Source: Trematomus loennbergii
Lineage: Eukaryota > Chordata > Actinopteri > Perciformes > Nototheniidae
Assembly (NCBI GenBank): GCA_012861695.1
Contig: JAAOOA010000524.1
Location: forward strand, 1,371,001-1,435,000
Length of the DNA stretch: 64,000 bases
Direction of reading: 5' to 3'
The translations under genes and the position numbers were made by a program. Below, piece after piece: positions 36,826 to 47,715 of the stretch. The notes below the pieces were generated by a model. That model was given only the letters and a program-made list of their open reading frames with translations. It made no database searches and was not told where the DNA came from. Every line of letters begins with the position of its first letter. The stretch's first letter is position 1.

Positions 36826-37934
36826 AGTAAAAAGACCAAATAATCTCATATTTTTCATGACATCTTTGAAGAGCCGATTTTGACAAACTCTCGCACTGAT
36901 TAAAAAGTTCTGGCCTTCTCCTCGCCCCTGTTTCTGTGGTTTTCAGTCAGTGTTCAGTGTGAGCACGGCCTCCTCCAGTTTGAGAATAAAGTGACTGCTG
37001 GGAGCTGTATATACGGGGAACAATGAAACAGCCTCCATCTGGTGTTCCTTTATTTACGTGGCCAGGTCCATTGTTAGCTAATGTTTTCCCTGCATTCTCT
37101 ATATATCCCCACTCTATATACGCAGTACACGATGTACGCTGGGCTCTGGTGGAGAAAACGCTGCTCTGGCAGAAGTTTTTGCGGTCATAGATTTCCCCGG
37201 AGAGGCGGATGCAGGTCGCTGAGGCTATGAAGACTAATTAGAATAGAGAAGGAAGGTTTAAATTAAGCATCTCTGTGGCACAGATACTGTTAACCCGCAG
37301 CACACACTCCGAGTGGATAATAACTGGATTCAGACAGCCGAAAAACACACATACGGCTGCTGGATTAAAAAAAATGACTCTCTTTTCCCACAAAGACACA
37401 CCAACGAGACGCTTGAGTTGTGTGTTTATGAGTATTAATATCTTGGTAAGGACGCCAATGCCTTTAATGCATTATTACTTATATTGCGTTATAATTGGAA
37501 TAAAGTACACTTATTTAAATTGTAATAAGGACTCATTACCATTCATAATGCTTCATAAAAATAATCATAACACATTTTTAAGAATGCTTTTCAAGGGCAA
37601 GTATCATATCATAGTGTGTAATAATAATATAATAATAACACAACATAGCGCTTTTCCCAGTGCTCAAAGACACTTTACAGACAATCAGAGAAGAGCATAC
37701 AAATAAATAATAATACTGTGTTGTCATTCTCATGGTTGTCATACATTTGGATTACAATTAAAACCACTTTATTAATCCCTGAGGGTAAATTCACCCACAC
37801 ATGAGATGAGGTTAGACATTATGTATCCCATTCGTTGTTGTTGTGAGCGGTTGCAGTGCAAATTAGGAAAGGATACTTTCTTGTTGCCGCTGCTTTTAAT
37901 TGAACTATTCACATCTTACACTGCACTGTAACTT

Positions 37935-38090
37935 TTATGCATGTACCTGTGTTATTCATGTTTTATTATATTTGCTTTTTAATGTTTCCAATGTGTTTTA
38001 TGCTCTTAATGTCTTTCATTTTTGTAAAGCACTTTGAATTGCCTTGTGTTGAAAAGTGCTATATAAATAAACTTGCTTTGCCTTGCCTAC
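37935..38090 (+). mobile_element. LINE 3' tail fragment
   Basis: aaagcactttgaattgcctt gtgttgaaaagtgctatata and aataaacttgctttgccttg: a common fish LINE tail, also at 41620-41710. Confidence 0.7.
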
Positions 38091-38180
38091 TGATATGTAG
38101 AGAGGAAATACATGAAATTGGTAATGGTAAGAAATAAAATATGTGTAAATTGGGTCGCTGTAGAGCTGACGACCCATATA

Positions 38181-38667
38181 TTAAAGGGGACCTATAATGC
38201 AAAATGCACTTTTGTACGTCTTTTATACATGAATATGTGTCCCCGGTGTTCCAGGGAACTCACCAAGTGTCAGAAAACACAACCCTCTCTATTTTCCTCC
38301 ATACCCAAATCTCTAAAAAAGGGGCTGCAACGGATCTGATAAAAACTGATCCAGATTTGAACACTGTCCTGACGTCAGGACGGTGGCGCTACGGCTATTG
38401 GGCCAACTCCACCAATCAGGAGGAGACAGCCACGGCCATTGCCGTTCGAAAGCGCTGAAGACGCTGTAGTACATATGCCAGGCCAGTAGGTGGTGCTGTT
38501 CTCACAGAATCTGCCCTTGCAAAAACAGAGCTATAAATTGTCAAATTGAGCAAAATGAGGCATGGCTAAAATGCATGATCTGTTTGGTAGTATACGTATA
38601 AATATGCCTTATATAGGTATGGTCCTACACTATATTATTCAAATATAGCATGATAGGTCCACTTTAA
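38181..38667 (+). mobile_element. family-B MITE (copy 3), 487 bp
   Basis: TTAAAGGGGACCTATAATGC on the left and AGCATGATAGGTCCACTTTAA on the right. TGACGTCA lies at 38370-38377. It is 124 bp from exon 7. Confidence 0.88.
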
Positions 38668-38735
38668 GGCTTGGTCCCCGAGCGAAGGACCTAGGTTCGA
38701 ATCCCGCCTGCGACAATTGGCCGTCTATTACCCCC
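38668..38735 (+). repeat. tRNA-like fragment
   Basis: ggcttggtccccgagcgaag followed by a B box ggttcgaatcc and cgcctgcg. It looks like the 3' half of a tRNA or a SINE head, without an A box, so not a functional tRNA. Confidence 0.5.
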
Positions 38736-38790
38736 TCTTTCTCTGACTCTACATTTAAAAAAGCGAAATATGAATAAATAGTGCTGTTAC

Positions 38791-38904
38791 CTTCGGGGCA
38801 GTAGCAGCGGGGCCCGGCCAGACTGCTGAAGCACGTGGCTCCGTTCTTACAGGGCTCAGAGACGCAGTGATCCACCAGCAGCTGGCAGCGCTCCCCTTCA
38901 TAAC
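38791..38904 (-). CDS. dner: dner exon 7: EGF-like repeat
   Basis: This is a 114-nt phase 1/1 exon after gtgtgtcag with donor GAAG|gtaaca. It reads YEGERCQLLVDHCVSEPCKN and then GATCFSSLAGPRCYCPEG. It covers the end of one EGF repeat and the first five cysteines of the next, the usual exon-per-repeat pattern offset by the last cysteine. The frame is intact. A tRNA-like fragment and a TTAA MITE lie 60-120 bp beyond the donor. Confidence 0.95.
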
Positions 38905-40174
38905 CTGACACACACACAACAAATAAAGATTATAATCATTCATTTAATTTGGTCAAATGCTGCCAAAAGTGACCCGATTAGGCTAGAAAATATAGAAGTA
39001 CAAAGTGAAAAAACACTAAAAGGCATGATGATGACAAAAATACAATACAGCTTTATTTATGAAGCCTTTAAAACCTCCAGACCAAAGTGCTGTACACTCA
39101 AATAAACAAACACAAAATCACACAGCACAGCTCACACACAATAAAACAATAGACAATTTAAATGCATAATTCAAAGGTGTATTTTCTTTCTTGCTTTTAA
39201 AATGTTTGAGGAATGATTTCATTATGTTTACTTTGATGTAAATGTGTGTCTGTTGTCTATAATATAAATGTTATGTGAAGAGGAAGAGTACCAGCTAAAA
39301 AATTACAATGTAAATAATCCACCAAAATCCGCTAAATGCACTTATTTCCAGCACCTAGTTGAATTAAATTGGTTGTTTTTGCACCTTTTCCCCCCCTGTT
39401 TTTCTTACACCAGCTGCTCACAAAGGGCTTGTTAGGGCAGCTCTCTGATGTGGAGCGACAGCCAATCAGTGGTCGGCTCCAACATTTACCTTCTGACCTT
39501 CACTTCAAGTCCCTGTCGTAAAATGTATCGGACAAGGTCAAAGGTTTAAAGCGATCTCTGCTCCTGTGCTCTTATTCAGAGATGTTCTACAATATGAGAC
39601 CTCACAGTTTGACTGAGACTCTTTAGGAACTGCGATGGGAAAACATTTAATCAAGTAAGAAACAAGATTCTGTCTAAATCTAAGATGTTGAACTTCCAAA
39701 ATTGGTTTACCTATTTGTTTTCTGCTTATTTGTTGGAATGTACACTGTTGGGAAAATACTGAATGTCCTCTTCCAATATGAGAGTACACATGATAACAAA
39801 GGTATCCCAACTGTAGCTGAGTACATGACAGGATGTATGATTACCTAGAAGAGCATCAGGACTGTTTGAGGCATATGATAGCTATGTGATTAACATGATG
39901 ATTCAGCCTCTATGGAGATAGACATATGACAAGCATGCTCATTTCTGACGTGGAGCTAATCTGAAGTAAACATTGAATACTGCTTTCTATTCCTCCATCT
40001 TGTGACTGTGTAACTCCCTCTCTTGGATATCAGCATGTGAAGGACACTGTTCAGGAACTAGTTGATGCTCTGTATGTGATGACTACTTCCATTCTTGAGA
40101 GGAGATCCTGATATTGAAGCTCAAGCCGGTGACGAGTGATATTTTTCTAACATACACACACACACACCACACAC
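38905..40174 (-). other. dner: dner intron 6
   Basis: 1.27 kb without a recognised mobile element. It begins, in transcript order, with GT-repeat sequence at 40142-40174. Confidence 0.85.
40142..40173. repeat. short (CA)n at exon 6 donor
   Basis: catacacacacacacacacc; on the minus strand it forms gtgtgtggtgtgtgtgtgtg directly at the donor site. Confidence 0.9.
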
Positions 40175-40327
40175 CTGGTGGGCAGGTGCATGTGAAGTTC
40201 CTTCCTTCCCCCCCCTGCCTCACGTCAGTGCAGGTGCGTTGTTGCGACAAGGCCGGCGGTGGCAGGCGTCAAATTCTTCGCAAAAGATTCCAGTGTAGCC
40301 GTCCTCACACTCGCAGAAGAAAGTACT
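40175..40327 (-). CDS. dner: dner exon 6: EGF repeat end and next repeat (one-base deletion, premature stop)
   Basis: The acceptor is a GT-repeat ending gttgcag|AGTACT; the donor is CCAG|gtgtgt at 40174. The frame starts STFFCECEDGYTGIFCEEFD, then ACHRRPCRNNA. One base is then missing near 40228-40232, and uncorrected reading hits TGA. The +1 frame resumes as TCTDV...NFTCTCPPG, exactly as expected for an EGF repeat of the CQNNASC-D type. Length is 153 nt where 154 is required for phase 0/1. A (CA)n microsatellite abuts the acceptor, and a shorter one forms the donor side. Confidence 0.92.
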
Positions 40328-40331
40328 CTGC

Positions 40332-40347
40332 AACACACACACACACA

Positions 40348-40403
<56 letters not shown>

Positions 40404-40450
40404 ATACACATACACATACACATACACGCACGCACGCACACACACACACA

Positions 40451-40481
<31 letters not shown>

Positions 40482-40508
40482 ACACACCACACACACACAC
40501 ACACCACA

Positions 40509-40548
<40 letters not shown>
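40332..40548. repeat. (CA)n microsatellite abutting exon 6 acceptor
   Basis: About 215 bp of CA with CCA, TACA and CGCA variants. On the minus strand it reads GT repeats ending gtgtgttgcag at the splice acceptor. Confidence 0.97.
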
Positions 40549-40552
<4 letters not shown>

Positions 40553-40699
40553 AATCAATGAGCCTTGCAGGTGAAACAATGGGAGAAAGAGAAACTTGTG
40601 AAATGGGAATAATGAGACTATATAACCGCGCAGTAACAAGAAGCAGTGACAGGCGAGGCGAGAGATAATGAGGAGCTGAGTTTATAGACAGAAACCATT

Positions 40700-40965
40700 A
40701 GATGATCTCCGCAAAACACTCCCTTCACTAGTGTTTGGATATTTTTCACACATGTCCAGCGAGTCATTGCATGTCTTTTGGTTTAATGTGCATTTTTTTT
40801 TTATCCTAAAGGGGGCTAGACACCAAGACCCACATGCATTTCTGACTTTCAGATAATAATAATGAATGCAACGTCTGTCATTTGTGGGACTGGCTTTTGT
40901 TCTTTTGATTGTTACATGACATTTGTCCAAAGCTCTAAGTCTCTGTTAAGTGAATCCCAGGAAGA
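40700..40965 (-). mobile_element. LINE-related fragment
   Basis: Minus strand includes cttttaaa-like text around atgcaatgactcgctggacatg and caaacactagtgaagggagtg, matching the 35270-35335 LINE segment. Confidence 0.6.
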
Positions 40966-41043
40966 AGATGTATTTATTTTTCTGCTATACTTTTGTAAAT
41001 AATGGCAAAAAAGGCATCGCTGGACGCACTGATGAAGCTGCAG

Positions 41044-41205
41044 CAGGGGCGGACTGGGACTAAGAATCAGCCCGGGACTCTCGACCGGCCCACCTCGGTA
41101 CCGCAAGTACATACCGCTAGTAAATACCGCTAGTAAATTGGGTGCTAGTGACTTATCCGACTGGCCCACATCGTCCGACCGGCCCGCTTCAGTACCGACA
41201 AGACC
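41044..41205 (+). mobile_element. hAT-like repeat end (ggcggactgggac)
   Basis: caggggcggactgggactaa followed by gggactctcgaccggcccac. The first 70 bp repeat at 25945-26015. The other terminus was not identified. Confidence 0.55.
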
Positions 41206-41339
41206 AGGTATTTGAAACATTGCTTGTGCAAAAGCAAATCTTGACTGAAAGAAAACCTGTATATTATTTGACTGCAAGTATTTGGATGCTTTATTTAGAA
41301 TTTCGATGTGTCTCCTTACCACATACATCTCTTTTTGAG

Positions 41340-41530
41340 GACTCACTGCCTCTATCACTGTCATGATGTATATATTTTTACTTTTAAGTTCTGTGTTATG
41401 TTTTATTTTTTAGATGTTTGTATGTCCTCCTTTCGTGTTCACATTGTGTGCAATGCCTTGTTTAAGTGCTGCTGTGACGAAAACAATTCCCACATTGGAA
41501 GCAAATAAAGTACATCTTATCTTATTTTAA
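41340..41530 (+). mobile_element. LINE 3' tail fragment
   Basis: tgtgcaatgccttgtttaag then caattcccacattggaagc and aataaagtacatcttatctta. Same type as 55900-55990. Confidence 0.6.
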
Positions 41531-41574
41531 CTTAATAGATTTCCAATCAAAGTATGAAATAATACTGCAGGATT

Positions 41575-41712
41575 CTATATGAGTTTCTTTTATGTTTCTT
41601 TTATTCTCTTTGACTGTTTTTAAATGCCATGTTATAATGTGTTTCTGCTGCACGTTGAATTGCCTTGTGTTGAAAGGTGTTATATAAATAAAAGTGCTTT
41701 GCCTCGCCTACT
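41575..41712 (+). mobile_element. LINE 3' tail fragment
   Basis: gttgaattgccttgtgttga followed by ataaataaaagtgctttgcc, same tail as 37935-38090. It ends 47 bp from the exon 5 donor. Confidence 0.65.
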
Positions 41713-41758
41713 GCTCACTGTTGCTGTTTTCCTGATAAGAAGCCACTTCATGTCTCAC

Positions 41759-41907
41759 CTCAGAGGGCTGCGTGATGCACTTTCCCTTCCCGGAGCACTG
41801 AGGGTCGCTGAAGCTGCTGCCGGGCTCCACGCAGCTGCTGGCTTTCACCGTCAGGTTGAGACGCAGCGTGACCTCCGGGGCTGTGGGGGTGCCCACGCGC
41901 AACACAC
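41759..41907 (-). CDS. dner: dner exon 5: end of spacer and start of next EGF repeat
   Basis: The exon is 149 nt, after tctgttgtag, with donor GAG|gtgaga at 41758. It reads VLRVGTPTAPEVTLRLNLTV and then SSCVEPGSSFSDPQCSGKGK, ending CITQPSE. The CSGKGKC-T-PSE pattern is a hallmark of DNER at this point. The cysteine set continues in exon 6 (STFFCECEDGYTG), so this EGF repeat is split between exons at phase 0. The frame is intact. Confidence 0.95.
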
Positions 41908-41978
41908 CTACAACAGAACAGGCCTTTTATATTTTCTTCACTCATTATGTTTTAAAAGTATGTCCTGCATTGGCATGA

Positions 41979-42400
41979 TTAACCCTTAGATGCATAAGTG
42001 TTTTTTTTTGACCCGGTGAGGTGGTTTTCTTGAAGTATCTTTGTAATTAAAAAAATTCATATTCCAGCTATTCCTCAAAAAACATGTTTTGGATATCATG
42101 CCATTCACATTTTATTTTTATTCACACAGTTTTTGTATTTCTACCCCAAGCTTCCATAAGTGGGTCAAAAATGACCCGCATGCATTTTCTATGGAATCCT
42201 ATGGGGAAAAGTTTTTTTCAAAATAAAAAAAAAATAGTGAAAAATTAAATATAAAATATTTCTAGTGTGAACCAAAATATAATACTAAATATTATACAAG
42301 TGATTTTTCTTAACCAAAATGACAAAAATGGCATAAAAACACATATTATTCTAATACGGGTCCGTCCACTGTGGATCGTCACTCGTGCATCTAGGGTTAA
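41979..42400. mobile_element. piggyBac/Looper-like MITE, 422 bp
   Basis: TTAACCCTTAGATGCATAAG on the left and CTCGTGCATCTAGGGTTAA on the right. CCC-start ends with TTAA duplication are the piggyBac signature. Internally it has the palindromic tgggtcaaaaatgacccgca. Confidence 0.85.
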
Positions 42401-42724
42401 AAACAATATCCCCATATCTTTGTGGGGAGAAATATTGACCGAATGCGAGAGGTTTATTAGAATGATTTGCAATCTGACATAATTTTGAAATGTGCTTTTC
42501 ATTAAAGAAGAGAGATATTTATTCAAATAAACACAGTTGAGATTAACACATGCTAAAGGCAAGCCACAACCTGATCATCACAATCACATCACAACTGATG
42601 ATAAATGCCTTTACTTGCATTCTGTCTAATATCCAGCAGGGGGCGACTCACCTGGTTGAAGAGATGTCAGATTGTATAGAAGTCTATGAGAAAATGACCC
42701 TACTTCTGACTTGATTTATTATCC

Positions 42725-42866
42725 CAGTTAACATTTTCCGGAGCAATTTGGGGTGAAGTGTCTTGCCCAGGGACACAACAACATGCTGACTGCAGAGGGG
42801 TTTGAACCTGCTGTGACCACTTGATCCGAACACAAACGATCAACCCACTGCACCACACGCCTCCTT
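42725..42866 (-). mobile_element. SINE fragment (ggcgtgtggtgcagtgg family)
   Basis: Reverse of the SINE at 52041: gcaatttggggtgaagtgtc ... gggtttgaacc ... ccactgcaccacacgcctcc. Lacks the 3' tail. Confidence 0.85.
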
Positions 42867-44542
42867 AAGACACATTCCCCACATTCCCCTACTTATTATT
42901 TTGTTTTACCTTGAAAAAACATTTGTATGACATTTGCTAGCATCAAGTCCTCTTCAATACAGAATGATCTCATTTTGTAAATAATTTTCCCATTTAGAGT
43001 AAAATAGATAATAAAATAGCTTATGCTTTAGGGCGGGGCTACCACTGCATTGTCCAGTCAGGATGCTCTCTGTGTTTTAAAACATGAATTGTAACATTGT
43101 GTTGCCTACAAATGTCTTGTTAAATATTTAGTCGTGCTTTTGCCCTTGTGTCACCATCTTGTTACAGAAAAACAAGATGGTGACGGACAAAAAGACTTCA
43201 AAACCATCGTCTACAAAACAATGGGTTACGTCCCTGTGACTACAACCATTTATTTTATACAGTCTGTGATTTTAGGACAGATATGTAATGACTCTTTGCC
43301 TGTAAAGTACACCTTGCTGCCAACAAAGCAATTACCACGTGTGTAAAAGTGTTGCAGAACTGATGCAGGTAGCTGTGTGACTAAAATAGAGTCCAAGCCT
43401 CTCCGTCTCGTCTCTCTGGATCTAGAAGTTCAGAAACCTCTTATAACATCTTTAATCAAACCTGACAGCTACACGGGATAAAAATAGCTTCATAGTGAAC
43501 ATTAACTGACACTTTTTTGAGAGCCTGATGCGAGCCAATGAGCTGCGAGAACACAGATGACGACTTTGACCACGCAATATCCTCAGCCAATCAGGGGGCA
43601 GACAGAAAAACTTGTGCCCAATGACATCGAGCGGTGGCCTTGCAGAGTCACCGCTCCATCACATTCAGACACAGTGACGTAAAAGGAAGGAAATGTCATG
43701 TCAACGCTCCTCCCTCCTGACTGCATGCATCTTCCAGTTTGACCTTCACTTCCCTCTGTCCTTCTCTTTGATCCCTTTCTGTCAATCCATCTCTTCTCGT
43801 TTCCTCTTATCTGACTCTTCCTCTCTCCTTCCACCCCTCTGATTTAACTCCCCAATGTCATCTCTCCCTCTCTTCCCTTCTCTGTATTTTCCCAGGCGAT
43901 GCAGAGGCACACAGAGTTAGACGACATGTCAAGGTCACAGCTTAGTGAAGCAGCATCAGGTATGTCGAGCACACACAAGGTTAAACAGCCTTGCTGTCAA
44001 AGATAGGGACTCACACCATGTTTTGGCACGATGGTGCGACTTATCTCCTCACAACATCTGTTTGTGTGTAGCTCGGTTTGAAAACACAGATGGAATATCA
44101 GCATAAATATCTGTTGTTTTTTCCAATATGCAAATCAAATATTCTGACTCTGATATGCAAATGTGTGATTCTCCCCAATGTCATGTCAGGAATAAACGCA
44201 GTTAATACAATTTATTTAAATTCGTTAATGCTCAGATGATTTTTTTGGCTCAGTTGTAAATTAGCTTTTTGGAGGCATTTCAAAATGTTTCCTTATTAGT
44301 CTGTCTATGCTTGATGGGTGAACAAATTCAATAAAATAGTAAATTAAGTGTTATTCAAATGATACATTGTGCGTAACATTTAAAAGTTCGGTTATAAATA
44401 GTATACTACAGCCTTTTACCCACACGTTCACACTTTGATGAAGTAGAACAGTCAGTGGGATGTTACGGGAAATGGTTTTGAAGACTCGATTTTGGCACCA
44501 TTTTGGCCACCATCTTGTTTTTTGGAACCAGAGGTGACACAA

Positions 44543-44926
44543 GGGTGTTTCTCAATCTCGAGGAAGCTGCTCCAGAGCCACTATTTCAAGCATACTATGT
44601 CATCGAGTGCCGCCGAAGGACTGTTCCAATGTCCAGCATACTTGGAAATCTACCGAGCCCGGCGTACTTCGTAGCGAGAAATTTCGAGGCTGCACATGTG
44701 TAGACTCTGCGGTCTTAAAATCCCCACAATGCTTTGCGCACGGACCAATTTCCCCATCTTCAAATGTAAGGCAGGGCCTCTCATATGACGCACACCTGCA
44801 CACTTGCTCGCCTGTTCCACTCTTCGTTTTCCGAATGCCAGGAAGTATTCTTGCCTCGCTTCTGAAGCAAGTGACTCGGAAGACATGTGCTACCAAGCAA
44901 GCGTACTCGACATTGAGAAACACCCC
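44543..44926. mobile_element. MITE with GGGTGTTTCTCAAT ends, 384 bp
   Basis: gggtgtttctcaatctcgag and actcgacattgagaaacacccc form an imperfect terminal inverted repeat. The long overlapping ORFs on both strands are a by-product. Superfamily not resolved. Confidence 0.75.
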
Positions 44927-45567
44927 ATGAGCAAAGCAAACTTCAATGTGGAAAAATATTAACTTTAAAGACTTTTCTCCACTATCCTGATCTGCTTGAC
45001 ATTAATGTGGGAAGCATTATGTAAATAAAATAATGTAAATTACGACTTTTAAAATGTATTCATACAATTCTTGTTTTAGCACTTTTGAGACTTTTAAAAT
45101 GTTTTTTGAACACAATCAAAACCAATGAAAGGCTTATTTATTTAGGCTACATGAATTCAACGCCTTTAAACTTGACAACATCGTGGAGCCACTCAATCAA
45201 AAGGTAGCCCCACCCTAAAGCATACCCTGATGTATTGTCTATGTTACTCTAAATGGGACCATAAATTGCTAAATGAACATTATGTTGTATTGAAGAAGAC
45301 TTCAAACTAGAGATTGACACAAAAAAACTTGTCAGGAAAATGTTTTCTGAGATGATAAATCCAGTGAGAAGTTGGGTGATTTTTCTCGTAGTCTTCCATA
45401 CAATCCGAGTTGTTTTTGCAACCAGTGGAGTCGCCCCCTGCTGGCTATTATACAAAATGCAGGTTTAAGACACATCCACATAGCATTACCTTTCCAGACC
45501 TGGATATTTTTGATTGATATGATGAATACAGTTTTTTTAAATGTGTTGAATATGCGCAACGTCTTAC

Positions 45568-45731
45568 TGAGGAAGTAGTTCTGTCCCAGGGGCAGGAAGT
45601 GGTCCGGCACCACCAGTCCGTCAGCGCCCTGCAGGAACCACATGGTTGTGCCGTTCAAAATGGAGGAACGGAGGAAACCGTCTTCATTCACACGCCACAG
45701 AACTGGAGCTCCACTGGCGTTCACCACCACC
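45568..45731 (-). CDS. dner: dner exon 4: non-EGF ectodomain segment
   Basis: The exon is 164 nt, after ccccctctag, with donor CTCA|gtaaga at 45567. It reads VVVNASGAPVLWRVNEDGF, then LQGADGLVVPDHFLPLGQNY. It has potential N-glycosylation sites (NAS, NGT) and the LW-V core seen in mammalian DNER. The reading frame is intact. One base completes the codon from exon 3, and the last base A pairs with GT of exon 5 to make Ser. Confidence 0.93.
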
Positions 45732-45829
45732 CTAGAGGGGGAAAAAGCAGGTGAGGGAGGGATGGAGAGAGGACATTCAGGAGAATCACAAAGAAAATCT
45801 TAACATTGTGGGCTTTTATAAAGTTTAGC

Positions 45830-45992
45830 CAGGGCCGTCCCTCCCTACAGGACGACCATGCAGACTGCGTGGGGCCTCACCTTGCAGAGGGGCTTCACCT
45901 TGCGAGGAAAGGTTAGCCGCTGACGCTCGCGAAACAGAGGGCCTCATCATATAACTTTGCGTGGGGCCTCATGTTGGCCAGGGACGGCCCTG
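45830..45992. mobile_element. hAT MITE, 163 bp, perfect 8-bp TSD
   Basis: cagggccgtccct and agggacggccctg ends. AGTTTAGC is duplicated at 45822-45829 and 45993-46000. Confidence 0.9.
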
Positions 45993-46989
45993 AGTTTAGC
46001 CCAAATTACAAATTCATAACAGTTGTCGTGATCTCTTTTCAATTGGTGACAGTTCTCAGCTTCTTTTAGCTTTTGGACTGCATGTTTGCAATTGGGCTAG
46101 ATTCTCACTTCATGATTATTGTGGACAAAAATAATTTCCAATAATGGTATTATCATCACATCTATGGAACATTTTAAAGGACATGTTTATCGCAAATTAC
46201 TTAACAAACTTTGACCTTATTTATTGTGCATTTTGTGTTTTTTTGAGAATGTATTAACTTAAATACTGGTGTAAGAATGTGGAAAGATGTCCATAATTTA
46301 ACAAAAAGTACAGTTTATTAAGACACCTTAACCATAACAACACATTTTCCCAACAACTGCCAACACAATATTATCATATGTATATCATTACAATTATATC
46401 AGTATTTCCTACTTTAAATATCAACATTTTCATAAAAACTGGAATATTGCAACACCTTTACTTGCAATATTCACTGTTTAAATAATGGCAGCTTCAAACT
46501 GCACCAATATTATAAGGTCAACAACACTTTGCCCTGTGTTTGAACCGAGGCGGATGATTTAAGGACGCTCCTCCTGTTTGCCCAACAAGGCATTATGGGT
46601 AAGGGGTTGTGAGTAATGGCTGTCAGTGTCTGGACTCAGTGGGGGGGGTATTACTTCCTGTGGAAACACTGTGACCCTGATGAATACGAGTTGTGAAATA
46701 CAGCCAGTGTGTCGGAGCCTATCATCCATCAGGAGCTCAGTACAAAATATAGTGGTTGACTGATATGGGTTTCTCAACGACTGATGCCAATATTAGAGAG
46801 CAGGGAGCTGACGGCCGATATATAATGCTGGTATATTGTTGTTGACTTTTAATAATAAATGTTATTATTATTATACTATTAAGAGATACAAAATGGCTGC
46901 ATTTAAAAATGTTTCTAAATGTATACGTATTAACAAAATAAAAGTACGCTAGACAAACAACTACTCTGCAAACAAATTCATAATTACTT

Positions 46990-47177
46990 TACATTACATG
47001 TTAGCTTTTATCCAAAGCGACTTACATACTCAATACTGTGGGCAATCCCCACAGGAGCAATTTGGGGTGAAGTGTCTTGCCCAGGGACACAACGACATGC
47101 TGACTGCAGTGGGGTTTGAAACCTGTGACCCCCTGATCTGAACACCAACGCACAACCCACTGCACCACACGCCTCCT
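46990..47177 (-). mobile_element. tRNA-derived SINE with L2-like tail
   Basis: On the minus strand it begins aggaggcgtgtggtgcagtg, has the B-box-like ggtttcaaacccc and ends gtaagtcgctttggataaaa. That 3' tail is shared with the L2 LINEs at 31.5 and 56.0 kb, its likely mobilising partner. Confidence 0.85.
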
Positions 47178-47715
47178 AAAAGGTTTTACTGAATTATATG
47201 TACACCTTAATGCTCCTCCTGAGATTAACCCTTTTTATTCCAGGCACTACATGAGTTTTCTTCTGCACCAACCCTCAGGCTATCGAGGGATGATAAGGGC
47301 ATGATCTCATGATAATATTAATATAAAATGTAATATATCGTCTTTAAAGCGCTTAAACTTGACATATCTAACTCAATAAAATGCTAATTCCAAATAAGTA
47401 ATCCTAACAGCCGAACTGGTCTCATTTGTTTCTATCTGGATGTGTGAGAGGATCGTGGAGAGAAAAGGGCGCTCTTGAGGAGGCGTAGCGCTGCATCTGT
47501 AAACATGTGAGCCGAGCAGCCGGCCCCCTGCTGGGCCCCGAGGAGGAGAAGAACAATGAGGGCCATGTTTCTGCCAGAGACACTGAGATCCAACATCTGC
47601 CATCCCGCCGAGCAGACATCAAACACGAAGCCGAGTCACCGCTCTCACAGCCGAGAGGCAGCCGGGTGGTGAGAGAGAGACGTTTTTATAATAGTACTTT
47701 TTTTGCTCTTTATAT

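Larger units (their letters stand above)
30982..38790 (-). other. dner: dner intron 7
   Basis: 7.8 kb holding an L2-type LINE inside an RT fragment (31.4-32.1 kb), GT microsatellite, hAT (32799-33378), Harbinger piece (34044-34739), LINE end (35.1-36.0 kb), family-A MITE (36505-36825), LINE tail (37.9 kb) and family-B MITE (38181-38667). 36830-37900 is unassigned apart from small tail-like pieces. Confidence 0.85.
40328..41758 (-). other. dner: dner intron 5
   Basis: Holds the long CA microsatellite, a LINE-related piece (40700-40965), a 'ggcggactgggac' repeat (41044-41205) and two LINE tails (41340-41530 and 41620-41710). Confidence 0.85.
41908..45567 (-). other. dner: dner intron 4
   Basis: Contains a piggyBac-type MITE (41979-42400), a SINE fragment (42725-42866) and a MITE with gggtgtttctcaat ends (44543-44926). 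42870-44540 shows no assignable feature. Confidence 0.85.

Noticed and set aside
38668..38735. Possible tRNA gene
   Set aside because: B box is present but no A box or acceptor stem pairing was seen; more likely a SINE or tRNA remnant.
44600..44930. Overlapping 107-codon ORFs on both strands
   Set aside because: Both lie inside a MITE with terminal inverted repeats and show no known domain.
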